64,000 nucleotides of DNA from Reticulitermes speratus (Eukaryota > Arthropoda > Insecta > Blattodea > Rhinotermitidae), in NCBI GenBank assembly GCA_021186555.1, contig JAJKFL010000237.1, forward strand, positions 42,578,483 to 42,642,482. Reading direction: 5' to 3'. Both the position numbers and the translations under genes were made by a program. The number at the start of each line of letters is the position of its first letter. The stretch's first letter is position 1. The notes under the pieces are model-generated. The model was not told the DNA's origin. It saw only the letters and a program-made list of their open reading frames with translations, and made no database searches. Below are positions 47,501-55,900 of the stretch, one piece after another.

Positions 47501-50500
47501 GCGCTGTTCTTTGCTGCCCAGGGAGGCTATCTGGACATTGCTCAAGTACTGCTGGACAGAGGAGCGCCTGTGGACTCGTCCAGTGTGGTGGGTACAGACA
47601 TACAGACATAGACACGATGAATTGCGTCATGCTGTGTCATTACACTGGCAAATGTGACAGCCTCGGCGTTCATTACCACTAACACATAAGTCCACCCAAT
47701 CCGTTTTTCTTCAGTACTACTTTCTGACATCCATATTAATGTTATCCTCCCATCTGTGTCTTTGAATACTTTAGCACAATACCAACAAACAGATTTTTCT
47801 CTTCTCCAAACGCCTACACTGGCTGTGGGGCCCACCCAGACCCGCTCTGGGGCCCACCCAGCCTCCTATTCAATGGGCTCTTTCCAGGGATTAAAGCGAC
47901 CGAGGCGAGGCTGACCGCCTATCTACATCTAGTGCCGAAAGTAATAATGACTGGAGCTATACCTCTGTTCCCCCCATATGCCTTCATAGCGTGGACAACT
48001 TTACCTTTTTATCAACATGTGAAGTATGTTTGAAAGACATTCAGCTGACATTCAGTGTTCACAGTTTGCGTGGCTTTCCGCTCGCCGTCCAGCCTACGTC
48101 ACAAGCTACTGCCAGCACCACAAACACACAATTATTATAAAGCCAACTGCTCACCTATATTGAATGATGCTTACTTCCATGACCTTCATACACCTTCATG
48201 GCATGATGTTAAGCGCAGGACAACGCGGCACTGTTGGTTGCTGTTCACAGCAGTCACAGTGTCTTCACAGCTCACTTAACACAGCCTGCATTCAAATTGA
48301 GATGATGTTATTAAATGAACTACCAATAAACCTACTGTCACTGTGTCAACAGTCACTTCCTACGAAGGTCTCCACACCAGAACGCTGTATTCAGTTCTTG
48401 CTGTTTCTAGCCCTTCCCACAATCCTTGAGATCCAACTTCCTGATGCTCCGATGTCAGTATCAAGCATTAACGTCTTAACTTAATTTTCCTCGTATTATG
48501 TCACTTGTAGGTACGAAGATGTGCTTGCGATTCACTAAACACGTTTGTCTGCAGGATGGTGGAACTCCGCTTTTTGTGGCCTGCCAATGTGGTCACATGG
48601 ACTTGGTCACGGAGCTCGTTGCCCGGGGAGCTAAGGTCAACGGTCACATGAAGGTGTGTGTTTTATCAAAATATCAGTCTGTTACGTGCTAGCAAATACA
48701 TGGTATAGAAACAGCTAGAAGCAGAATGCAGTCAGTGTGTGTGTGTGTGTATCAGCACAACTGTCCTGTAGCGAATCCTGACGCAGTGGTCAGGTCTAGC
48801 GGAACGGTACAATGCCTCATTGCGTACCTTTCTGCTAGACCTGACCTCTAGATCAGGATTTGCCACTGCAGCTGAATTTATTAAAGAGCTAAAAATATGT
48901 GCTGTTCTTACACAACTGAAACATAAAGTAGCTAATATAAAGTCCAAATCTGACATTAGAAGTATCACAGTTCAGTATTGCAGGCACGAGTAAAACCTAA
49001 TCTTGAGGATTTGTGTATTCTGGAATTTGATGTTGTGTTTGTGGGCGAGTGGTTCCTCACGTTCTTGGACTGCTTGAGCCCTGAAGATCAAGGAACTACG
49101 ATCCTTCAAAACTCCTAAATCCACTTGCCCAGCGACGCAATGTCACATCCCAGAAGACAGAAGTCCTCAGCACCACTGCTGTGACAACCTCAAGTCTTGC
49201 AAAATATAGTCATATTGAACACGTGAAGTTCTACAGGACACAGCTCTGTCTGTGCCGACAGGACCGCGCCACTCCGCTGTTCATCACGTCGCAGAATGGC
49301 CACTTCAAGATCCTCATGTTCCTGTTGTCACAAGGAGCCGTTCCAGACTCCAGGCGTACGGATGGTGCCACTCCTCTGTGGATTGCCGCACAAATGGGAC
49401 ATGATCATGTGGCGAGGCAGTTGCTCAAGGCTGGTGCCAGTGTTGATGCTAAACGCAATGTAAGTTTTATGTGCGCTTTGAGGTTTCTTGCAGTTAAGGT
49501 TCACACTGTAGTGTTGTGCGAAGCTTGGTCTGTCACATTAATCCTTCAGCGCCATCCTCTGTGCACCATACAGTAATGAGTGCATCTTACATTACTTTAA
49601 ATTTAAAACTTCTCCATCGTAGGCAGTGATTGGAATTTAAACTCCAGCACCATTGAAGGGTTCAGCAAGGGACACAGTGTGAAGGTTTCTGAGAACAGAG
49701 CTCTGAGGGAATATTTGGACCTAAGAGTGACAAAGTAACAGAAAGATGTAGAAAACAGCATACCGAGGAGCACCATGATCTGTATTCTTCACCTAATGCC
49801 ATTAGGGTGGAAAAATCAAGGAGGATGAGATGGATGGGACATGTAGCACGTGTGGGAAATGAGAGAAGTGCATAAATAATTTTGATCAGAAATGCTGAAA
49901 GGCAGAAAACACTTGAAAGACCTAGACATAAATGGGGAATAATACTGAAATTTATCTTGAAGAAACTTGACAGGTGAATGTGGATGGGGTTAATCTGGCT
50001 CAGAACAGGGTTTGATGGCAGGCTCTTGTGTACCCCATCAGCTGTTCTTCTGTAAGCAATGCCACCAACTTTGGTGTAATGAGCCGCTAACCAATCCCTT
50101 TCACCTGTACAATTGCTACAACTGTTCTTGCCCTCTCATATACTGTACACACACACACACACACACACACACTATATTGGGGCATTCCAGTGCACCACAC
50201 CTGAACATACGTATAATCTGATGTACAAATGTCTGCACCTGCTGCACAGGACGGAGCCACAGCGCTGTTCAAAGCCTGCCACAAAGGACACAGCAGTGTT
50301 GTAGAAGAGCTACTTAAGTACAAGCCGTCACTGGGACTTCTTCCTGTAAGTACAAAATTAGTCACTTCAATTACATATAGCCATTGAAACCATCAAAATC
50401 TGCCGTGATATCAAGAAAAAAGCTATGACCAGTAAGTGATGTATCCCAGTTAAAGCTGTGTTGGGCTGAAGTGCAGTCATGTTTAAAATCTACATCTTGC

Positions 50501-52511
50501 AACCACAGAGCTGCTTTCTGGTGTTTTTGACAGGACCTATGTTTTTGACAGGACCTATGTTTTTGACAGGACCTATGTTTTTGACAGGACCTATGTCTTT
50601 GACAGGACCTATGTCTTTGACAGGACCTATGTCTTTGACAGGACCTATGTCTTTGACAGGACCTATGTCTTTGACAGGACCTATGTCTTTGACAGGACCT
50701 ATGTCTTTGACAGGACCTATGTCTTTGACAGGACCTATGTCTTTGACAGGACCTATGTCTTTGACAGGACCTATGTCTTTGACAGGACCTATGTTTTTGA
50801 CAGGACCTATGTTTTCTTCATGAGGTTAGTCCTGAGGAAAGAAACCCCATACCCATGCTGTCAAGATCAAGTCTGTTCTTGTCAGTAAGTAACTTCAGAG
50901 CTTGCTGCCTCCATCTGCAGGGTCTGAGCAGTACAAGACCAATTCACAGAGCATAATTTCCTGTAAGGTTTGAATCTTAATGACACTTGTACCACAAATA
51001 CTCTAGATGTATATCCAGCTGATACCCAGTTTACATCTCAGGTGGATCATAAGCTAGCCTAACTGGGTCTTTTATATTTTTCCTCAGTCTCTCCAACCCA
51101 CAACCACCTCATTCCAAATACTGTAGTTGCTCACTCATCATTCTTAATTCACTTGACAAAGAATGTAACTGAAGTTGATAATTCAAGTCTTCTGGGATTT
51201 TACACTGTATCATGGTGTGAACAGTTCGAGAGGCTTTGAAGGCACCGTGATCCTGCACGATGTCAGGAACCACTTGCCAGACAACGCAGCAGCACCAGTG
51301 TGAGCACCTCAGATGTCACATTGTGTATTGAAATGCTGTTGTTAAGTCTTTAATGCCCAGTTGAAGGGCTGAAGTCAAGTTCCGTCACTCCTGACTTGTA
51401 TTAAGTTAAACATCCTCTTTGGAATAGCAACAGATGACACAGAGATATTTATGGTTACGCTGTAATGGAGCATGTCAGACCACACACGTGCACAATTCAC
51501 TGGCATGTCATTTACTGCACTTTCGGAACGGCTGCCATATATTCAGGCGCCGTTCAAGGACAGGTGTCATATCAGTACAGTTCCTGTTGCAACTGGTCTG
51601 GCCGACTGCCATTCATGTTACATTCTTTTTTAGACATTTCTCTGCCAAGGGATGTACATGCAAGATACTTTTTCCACTGCAGACCTCAGAATGCCATACC
51701 AGTACATTTTCAGGCTAGGCATCGTGCCTGTACATTATTCACGTTGTACACCTTAAATAAATGTATAATGTCATGCTAGTATGGCATTTGTGACGTTACA
51801 TACTTCATGTACTATCTTACAAGTAATTACAATAACCAACAAACGCACATAAAACAACTACAAAACACACATAACATATAAAATTCCTACATGTTTCAGT
51901 GCCAGGGCGCCATCTTCAGTGAATCCAAACTACAAGTCAATTCTGAAGTCAACAAACTTTATAATCCTAGCATTTTAACATTTTATTAATGTACTGTTTT
52001 TTAGTTTTTTTAATAATTTTGAAAATCATTATAAATGTGAAATATGTAACATCTTTTTTTCAACACAAATTACTAGGCACAAAACTGATTTTTCCTGACC
52101 TCAGTTGGCACACACCCAAATGCACTGTTGTAAGAATATTAACCCTTCAATGACACTAAAGTTTAAATTCCAGCTTCTGCCCAGGACAGACGGATTTTAA
52201 GTTTACAGTAACATTAAATGCATTCACGACTGTACAGTGCACCAAGTCCGGCACTTAGGGGTTAAACAAACTGACCTGTGTCACTTGTTCTGTTTCAGAA
52301 TGGAGAAAGTGGCTTGCATGCAGCAGCCTTGTTTGGTCATGTTCCGGTAGTCAAACAGCTAATGTCTGCTGGCGCAGATCCGACACTAAGAAACCAAGAC
52401 GGAGCCACCCCGCTACAACTTGCCCAAGAAGCCAAACAGACTGCCGTCGTTGAGTACCTGTCTAACCTAGCGACTGAGCAGGTCAACAGGAAACCACACA
52501 AACGAATGTGA
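35425..52511 (+). CDS. ANKRD29: ANKRD29 orthologue (ankyrin repeat protein)
   Basis: Seven exons, all phase 0: 35425-35535, 45127-45225, 47489-47587, 48555-48653, 49262-49459, 50250-50345 and 52299-52511. They join to 304 codons and a stop, close to the roughly 300-residue vertebrate protein. The product is almost entirely ankyrin repeats with the usual G-TPL-xAA-xGH and LL-xxGA spacing. Shared ANKRD29 landmarks are [30 protein letters not shown] and the tail [16 protein letters not shown]. The C-terminus is a short basic tail (NRKPHKRM). The start Met is not in the first exon seen; one upstream exon coding a few residues is expected. Ankyrin stacks bind other proteins; the partner and role of ANKRD29 are not known to me. 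Introns hold several minisatellites and SINEs. Confidence 0.9.
35717..36370 (+). repeat. 114-bp tandem repeat inside a dispersed repeat
   Basis: Five units of 114 bp (35717-36286) contain ACAGTCCGTACCGCGCAGTA, AACACACTCCGTCTCAGTTA and AATCGCTGTTTGTTCTGA. GAGATCC and GACATCC alternate strictly from unit to unit, so the amplified block was a dimer. The right flank to 36370 (TGTGTGGGCAGAACGTAGAA, GTGGTACATATAGTAACCAC) and one unit recur inverted at 37585-37800. Confidence 0.93.
36500..36845 (+). mobile_element. LINE C-terminal fragment (family L)
   Basis: The + frame reads [20 protein letters not shown], then [16 protein letters not shown] and a stop, followed by codons for [13 protein letters not shown] and the tail (CATAAAACGCGGTGATTTCT, AACAGCTTCTCAAGAAGGAC). 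It is 5'-truncated and interrupted. Confidence 0.85.
37585..37810 (-). repeat. Inverted single copy of the 35.7-36.4 kb repeat
   Basis: CCAATGGTTACTATATGTAC, AATTCTACATTCTGCCCACA, CTGTATTTATGTGTTTTGTA and GTTTACTGCGCGGTACGGAC are the complement, in reverse order, of 35717-36370, with only one unit of the 114-bp segment. It is diverged from the array units by small indels. Confidence 0.85.
37811..38637 (+). other. ANKRD29 intron, nothing seen
   Basis: Unique sequence. Short open frames lack splice context. Confidence 0.35.
38638..39144. repeat. 39-bp minisatellite, 13 identical units
   Basis: Units contain ATACATACTTACAACCTAAG and TATCAACTGCAGCTTCACA. All 13 look identical. As 39 is divisible by three, two + frames stay open for about 185 codons. 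This is a repeat effect, not a gene. Confidence 0.97.
39145..39884 (+). other. ANKRD29 intron, nothing seen
   Basis: Unique sequence with a short (CTAA)n run at 39848-39867. Confidence 0.35.
39885..40395 (-). mobile_element. LINE C-terminal fragment (family L), best preserved
   Basis: The minus strand keeps an open frame of 134 codons (40363 to 39959): [53 protein letters not shown], then [40 protein letters not shown] and NIKMDLHD. This is the C-terminal end of a non-LTR retrotransposon ORF2, after the reverse transcriptase. The 3' tail continues to about 39885. The RT itself is missing (5' truncation). Confidence 0.88.
40396..41198 (+). other. ANKRD29 intron, nothing seen
   Basis: Unique, with a poly-C patch near 40631-40643 and no exon or element recognised. 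Confidence 0.35.
41199..43096. repeat. 46-bp minisatellite, ~41 units
   Basis: Units contain GGTGCTGTAGGTCATAGAGC, TGTAGTGTAAAGTGACACTA and GTTAAC. The array is almost perfectly uniform; one substitution (GTCAAAGAGC) near 41394 is the only change noticed. It lies in the first visible ANKRD29 intron. Confidence 0.98.
43097..43529 (+). other. ANKRD29 intron, nothing seen
   Basis: Unique sequence, apart from a 17-bp direct repeat CGTGCATTTGGCAATTA (43427 and 43445). Confidence 0.4.
43530..44294 (-). mobile_element. SINE-B with ~6.7 tail repeats
   Basis: The left (3') end GACGTTGTCAATAGCTAAGA is followed by about 6.7 copies of the 91-bp tail unit (to about 44175). The tRNA-like head is at the right, with GGATCGAACCGGGGCCTCCG as the box B complement. 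The unit junction (GAGAGAAACATTATACAGCG) is the same as in the arrays at 29.9 and 53.9 kb. Inner units share an AAATACTGG variant. Confidence 0.92.
44600..44745. mobile_element. F1 MITE fragment
   Basis: TTGAAGACTGATGTCTTACG, GGCTGTGACGCCGTGTAGTC and GTACGGCGTCACACAAGAGA match F1 arm motifs. The + strand reads a TPCS-containing peptide typical of such repeats. Confidence 0.45.
44845..45110 (+). mobile_element. SINE-A next to an ANKRD29 acceptor
   Basis: Full-length copy: head GCCGCGATAGCTCAGTCGGT (box A) and GGCGTTCGAATCCCGATACG (box B), body GGGGCCCACACAGCCTCGTA and GGGGTTCTTTCCTGGGGTAA, end CTCCCCCTATATGCC. It stops about 17 bp before the exon at 45127, so the branch point of that intron must lie inside the SINE or in the very short gap. 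Confidence 0.88.
45127..45225 (+). CDS. ANKRD29: ANKRD29 exon
   Basis: One 33-residue ankyrin module: [33 protein letters not shown]. The acceptor is TTGTCTTCCGCAG and the donor is CTG-GTGAGT. The donor is the first unit of the 26-bp array that follows. Confidence 0.92.
45221..47234 (+). repeat. 26-bp minisatellite made of a splice donor
   Basis: About 75 units of GCTGGTGAGTGTGGACTGTT plus GATATA. The first unit includes the last five exon bases and the real 5' splice site (GGCTG-GTGAGT). Almost every unit keeps a perfect CTG-GTGAGT. Many units have single-base indels or small deletions, unlike the other arrays of the window. A minus-strand open frame of 728 codons is a repeat effect. Confidence 0.96.
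47235..47488 (+). other. ANKRD29 intron end
   Basis: Unique sequence with a poly-C run (47351-47365). Confidence 0.4.
47489..47587 (+). CDS. ANKRD29: ANKRD29 exon
   Basis: One 33-residue module: [33 protein letters not shown]. The acceptor is GTGTTCAG and the donor is GTG-GTGGGT. A second AG four bases on (ACAG) would break the frame. Confidence 0.9.
47700..47775 (-). mobile_element. LINE C-terminal scrap (family L)
   Basis: ATCCATATTAATGTTATCCT, CCCATCTGTGTCTTTGAATA is the complement of the segment coding WEDNI-MD. Short and decayed. Confidence 0.45.
47790..48012 (+). mobile_element. SINE-A fragment
   Basis: The body has a short duplicated piece (GGGGCCCACCCAGACCCGCT, GGGGCCCACCCAGCCTCCTA) and the end CCCCCCATATGCCTTCATAG up to TTTACCTTTTT. 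The tRNA-like head is absent. Confidence 0.75.
48013..48554 (+). other. ANKRD29 intron, nothing seen
   Basis: Unique sequence with no exon signal apart from the acceptor at its end. Confidence 0.35.
48555..48653 (+). CDS. ANKRD29: ANKRD29 exon
   Basis: One 33-residue module: [33 protein letters not shown]. The acceptor is TTTGTCTGCAG and the donor is AAG-GTGTGT. Confidence 0.92.
49020..49200. mobile_element. Foldback MITE F1
   Basis: GTGGTTCCTCACGTTCTTGG and its inverted partner (AAGGAACTACGATCCTTCAA) surround a short hinge (CTGCTTGAGCCCTGAAGATC). The right arm goes on to CAGCGACGCAATGTCACATC, CCAGAAGACAGAAGTCCTCA and AACCTCAAGTCTTGCAAAAT. The left arm is shorter. It ends about 60 bp before an ANKRD29 exon. 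Confidence 0.65.
49262..49459 (+). CDS. ANKRD29: ANKRD29 exon, two modules
   Basis: Two ankyrin modules, 66 residues: [33 protein letters not shown] and [33 protein letters not shown]. Twice the length of its neighbours, so it looks like a fusion of two single-module exons. The acceptor is GTGCCGACAG and the donor is AAT-GTAAGT. Confidence 0.93.
49550..49680 (+). repeat. Dispersed repeat, inverted copy at 52130
   Basis: GGAATTTAAACTCCAGCACC and CATTGAAGGGTT are the complement of CTAAAGTTTAAATTCCAGC and AACCCTTCAATGACACT at 52140-52175. The pair brackets the last ANKRD29 introns. Confidence 0.5.
49690..50032 (+). mobile_element. LINE C-terminal fragment (family L)
   Basis: Decayed codons for [12 protein letters not shown], then the segment AGGATGAGATGGATGGGACA (coding [11 protein letters not shown]), AGAAATGCTGAAAGGCAG, the EDLD/NGE-like and [11 protein letters not shown]-like parts, up to CTCAGAACAGG. 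Several stops and frameshifts. Confidence 0.75.
50146..50172. repeat. (AC)n microsatellite
   Basis: About 13 AC dinucleotides, 80 bp before an ANKRD29 acceptor. Confidence 0.9.
50250..50345 (+). CDS. ANKRD29: ANKRD29 exon
   Basis: One 32-residue module: [32 protein letters not shown], matching the vertebrate ELLKFSPTLGIL segment. The acceptor is CTGCTGCACAG and the donor is CCT-GTAAGT. Confidence 0.93.
50525..50813. repeat. 18-bp minisatellite, 16 units
   Basis: Units of TTGACAGGACCTATGTCT, with TTTT instead of CTTT at both ends of the array. The unit holds GACAGGACC, identical to the junction of the ANKRD29 exon at 49262 (GCCGACAG-GACC). Open in one + frame because 18 is divisible by three. 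Confidence 0.95.
50814..52140 (+). other. ANKRD29 last intron, mostly unique
   Basis: It includes a decayed F1 fragment at 51230-51330 (GTCAGGAACCACTTGCCAGA) and a CTACATGTTTCAGTGCCAGG motif at 51889, related to the leader of the 41-bp array at 20360. No exon seen. Confidence 0.4.
52299..52511 (+). CDS. ANKRD29: ANKRD29 terminal coding exon
   Basis: The acceptor is TCTGTTTCAG. It codes [58 protein letters not shown] and a basic end [12 protein letters not shown] before TGA at 52509-52511. Confidence 0.94.
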   Translation, partial: NGESGLHAAALFGHVPVVKQLMSAGADPTLRNQDGATPLQLAQEAKQTAVVEYLSNLATEQVNRKPHKRM

Positions 52512-52711
52512 TTGCAACTGCGATTATGCTGAAGGTGGCGGGAACTCTGAAGTCATCAAATATGTCAGTATGAGGTCAACTGTGACAGCAGATATCACAG
52601 GATTAGTTATGCTGTGTCAGTAAGATTGTTAGTCTTCATATGGAGCAATGATTCTGTTCACACAATTCATAATGGTAACTAACACATACACCGAAGCAGT
52701 CACCATTTTGC

Positions 52712-52717
52712 AATAAA
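52712..52717 (+). terminator. Candidate ANKRD29 poly(A) signal
   Basis: AATAAA 201 bases after the stop codon, the first such motif downstream. The cleavage site would be some 15-30 bases further. Confidence 0.5.
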
Positions 52718-53940
52718 ACCAACAAATTTTACCACTTCAAGTGGGAATAAGAGAATCAACTGGCACAGAGTAGTAGAAACAGAGGATATGAAGTAACGTG
52801 GCCAGCTGTACTCAGGTCACACAAACAAGTGCCACAGACGGTGCACACAATAGCACTCCCATTTTTGCTACTGCTGCACCCCCCTACAGCCCCCTCTGAC
52901 CTATGTACAGCATATGTCACTGCTAAAGTTCGTGCAAACAGGATGGCTAGGTGACTGAAGAGAATAATGGGAAGCTGGCCTATGCTGGACGGTGCACTCA
53001 GTGGGAACTCTTTCCTTGGCCTCAGTATAATGGCACAGCCACAAAAATGTCTTGCCGAACAGCTTGTATCATCACTTACTGTGATTCTGTAACAGTGCTA
53101 ACCCAGAATGCCACATGAAAATACTGTATCTACCTGACAGTGACACACAAACATATTCCAAATCCATCATCTTAAAAATGGGGGGTTGCCTTATAATACC
53201 ACACACAATTAAACAGGTTCTGTATATTGTGAAGGGGGTCATCTTACAGTATTCAGGTACATGCAGCTTGTTCCCGCCATGCTAAGTAAAGTTCACCATT
53301 GTTCTTGCCCTAATTTAAATGTACCAATTCTTGTTACGAAAACGAGCAGGTGTCGGACAGTGTGTGTATATTTGTGCTCAAATTCTCGTATTTTCAGCTC
53401 CATTTCTCTCTTGCCACAATCTGACTTTTGCAATTATATTTCCAGCCCTTGGCTGTCTCCTGATGCCTTCCAAGATGCAGTCGGAACGTCTTATTGTCGG
53501 TGTTTCTTTAAATTTCAATTCTAATTCCTGTGTTCGATACATTTCAATATACACTTAATCATGGAGTTCCCAGACTTATCACTTTTATTTAATCATCTAC
53601 GATGTATATAAACACAGCCACTGCCATATTACTGGACCTTATGTCATCGCCTGTACCGTACACATAGCGTATCTTCTTTCATTATTGGTGCTTTGAATGA
53701 TGCAAATGTAATTTTGTTATAAACACATGATCTAGTACGTATAAGCCGTAGTTTGTGCTAGCAGTCCATGTTCCATACAAACTTATTATTGAGTTTTCTT
53801 ATAATACCATGTATTAGATTACACACATCATTAAAGTATGACACAACTATTAAACATTTCTCTGTTATAAACCTATATACAGTATATATGCCTTTGACAC
53901 TTTGTTGTTCTAAGTTAGGGAATAGTGTTTAGTGTGTGAT
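52718..53940. other. No gene seen
   Basis: Unique sequence downstream of ANKRD29; no element recognised. Confidence 0.35.
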
Positions 53941-55900
53941 TTAAAGATGCCATCAGTTCCTAAGATTATGCAGTGTCGGTGGTAGATGAATGAATGAGTG
54001 TGGAGCATTGGTGGAATTATACTGACAGGGGAAAACTGAAGTACTGGGAGAGAAACATTATACAGCGTTGGTGGTAGATGAATGAATGAGTATGGAGCAT
54101 TGGTGGAATGATACTGACAGGGGAAACTGAAGTACTGGGAGAGAAACATTATACAGCGTTGGTGGTAGATGTATGAATGAGTATGGAGCGTTGGTGGAAT
54201 GATACTGACAGGGGAAACTGAAGTACTGGGAGAGAAACATTATACAGCGTTGGTGGTAGATGTATGAATGAGTATGGAGCATTGGTGGAATGATACTGAC
54301 AGGGGAAACTGAAGTACTGGGAGAGAAACATTATACAGCGTTGGTGGTAGATGTATGAATGAGTATGGAGCGTTGGTGGAATGATACTGACAGGGGAAAC
54401 TGAAGTACTGGGAGAGAAACATTATACAGCGTTGGTGGTAGATGTATGAATGAGTATGGAGCATTGGTGGAATGATACTGACAGGGAAACTGAAGTACTG
54501 GGAGAGAAACATTATACAGCGTCAGTGGTAGATGAATGAATGAGTCTGGAGCATTGGTGGAATGATACTGACAGGGGAAACTGAAGTACTGGGAGAGAAA
54601 CATTATACAGCGTCAGTGGTAGATGAATGAATGAGTGTGGAGCATTGGTGGAATTATACTGACAGGGGAAAACTGAAGTACTGGGAGAGAAACATTATAC
54701 AGCGTTGGTGGTAGATGAATGAATGAGTATGGAGCATTGGTGGAATGATACTGACAGGGGAAACTGAAGTACTGGGAGAGAAACATTATACAGCGTTGGT
54801 GGTAGATGTATGAATGAGTATGGAGCGTTGGTGGAATGATACTGACAGGGGAAACTGAAGTACTGGGAGAGAAACATTATACAGCGTTGGTGGTAGATGT
54901 ATGAATGAGTATGGAGCATTGGTGGAATGATACTGACAGGGGAAACTGAAGTACTGGGAGAGAAACATTATACAGCGTTGGTGGTAGATGTATGAATGAG
55001 TATGGAGCGTTGGTGGAATGATACTGACAGGGGAAACTGAAGTACTGGGAGAGAAACATTATACAGCGTTGGTGGTAGATGTATGAATGAGTATGGAGCA
55101 TTGGTGGAATGATACTGACAGGGGAAACTGAAGTACTGGGAGAGAAACATTATACAGCGTCAGTGGTAGATGAATGAATGAGTCTGGAGCATTGGTGGAA
55201 TGATACTGACAGGGGAAACTGAAGTACTGGGAGAGAAACATTATACAGCGTCAGTGGTAGATGAATGAATGAGTGTGGAGCATTGGTGGAATGATACTGA
55301 CAGGGGAAACTGAAGTACTGGGAGAGAAACATTATACAGCGTCGGTGGTAGATGAATGAATGAGTGTGGAGCATTGGTGGAATGATACTGACAGGGGAAA
55401 CTGAAGTACTGGGAGAGAAACATTATACAGAGTCGGTGGTAGATGAATGAATGAGTGTGGAGCATTGGTGGAATGATACTGACAGGGGAAACTGAAGTAC
55501 TGGGAGAGAAACATTATACAGAGTCGGTGGTAGATGAATGAATGAGTGTGGAGCATTGGTGGAATGATACTGACAAGGGAAACTGAAGTACTGGGAGAGA
55601 AACATTATACAGCGTCGGTGGTAGATGAATGAATGAGTGTGGAGCATTGGTGGAATGATACTGACAGGGGAAACTGAAGTACTGGGAGAGAAACATTATA
55701 CAGCGTTGGTGGTAGATGAATGAATGAGTATGGAGCATTGGTGGAATGATACTGACAGGGGAAAACTGAAGTACTGTAATGGGAGAAAAACGTGTCACAG
55801 TGCAACTTTGTACACCAAAAATGTGACATGGACTGGTCCTGGGATTGAACCCGGGCCTCCATGATAAGAGGCTGTTGACTGCCTGAGCCATGACATGGCC
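53941..55900 (-). mobile_element. SINE-B with ~20 tail repeats
   Basis: The left (3') end is CATCAGTTCCTAAGATTATG. About 20 copies of the 91-bp tail unit follow to about 55770, and the tRNA-like head lies at 55771-55900 (complement of GGGATTGAACCCGGGCCTCC as box B). Units fall into subtypes (GCGTTGG, GCGTCAG, GAGTCGG; ATGTATG versus ATGAATG), and a block of six units is repeated: 54020-54600 and 54650-55250 carry the same order of variants. This shows a larger duplication of about 637 bp. Confidence 0.93.
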
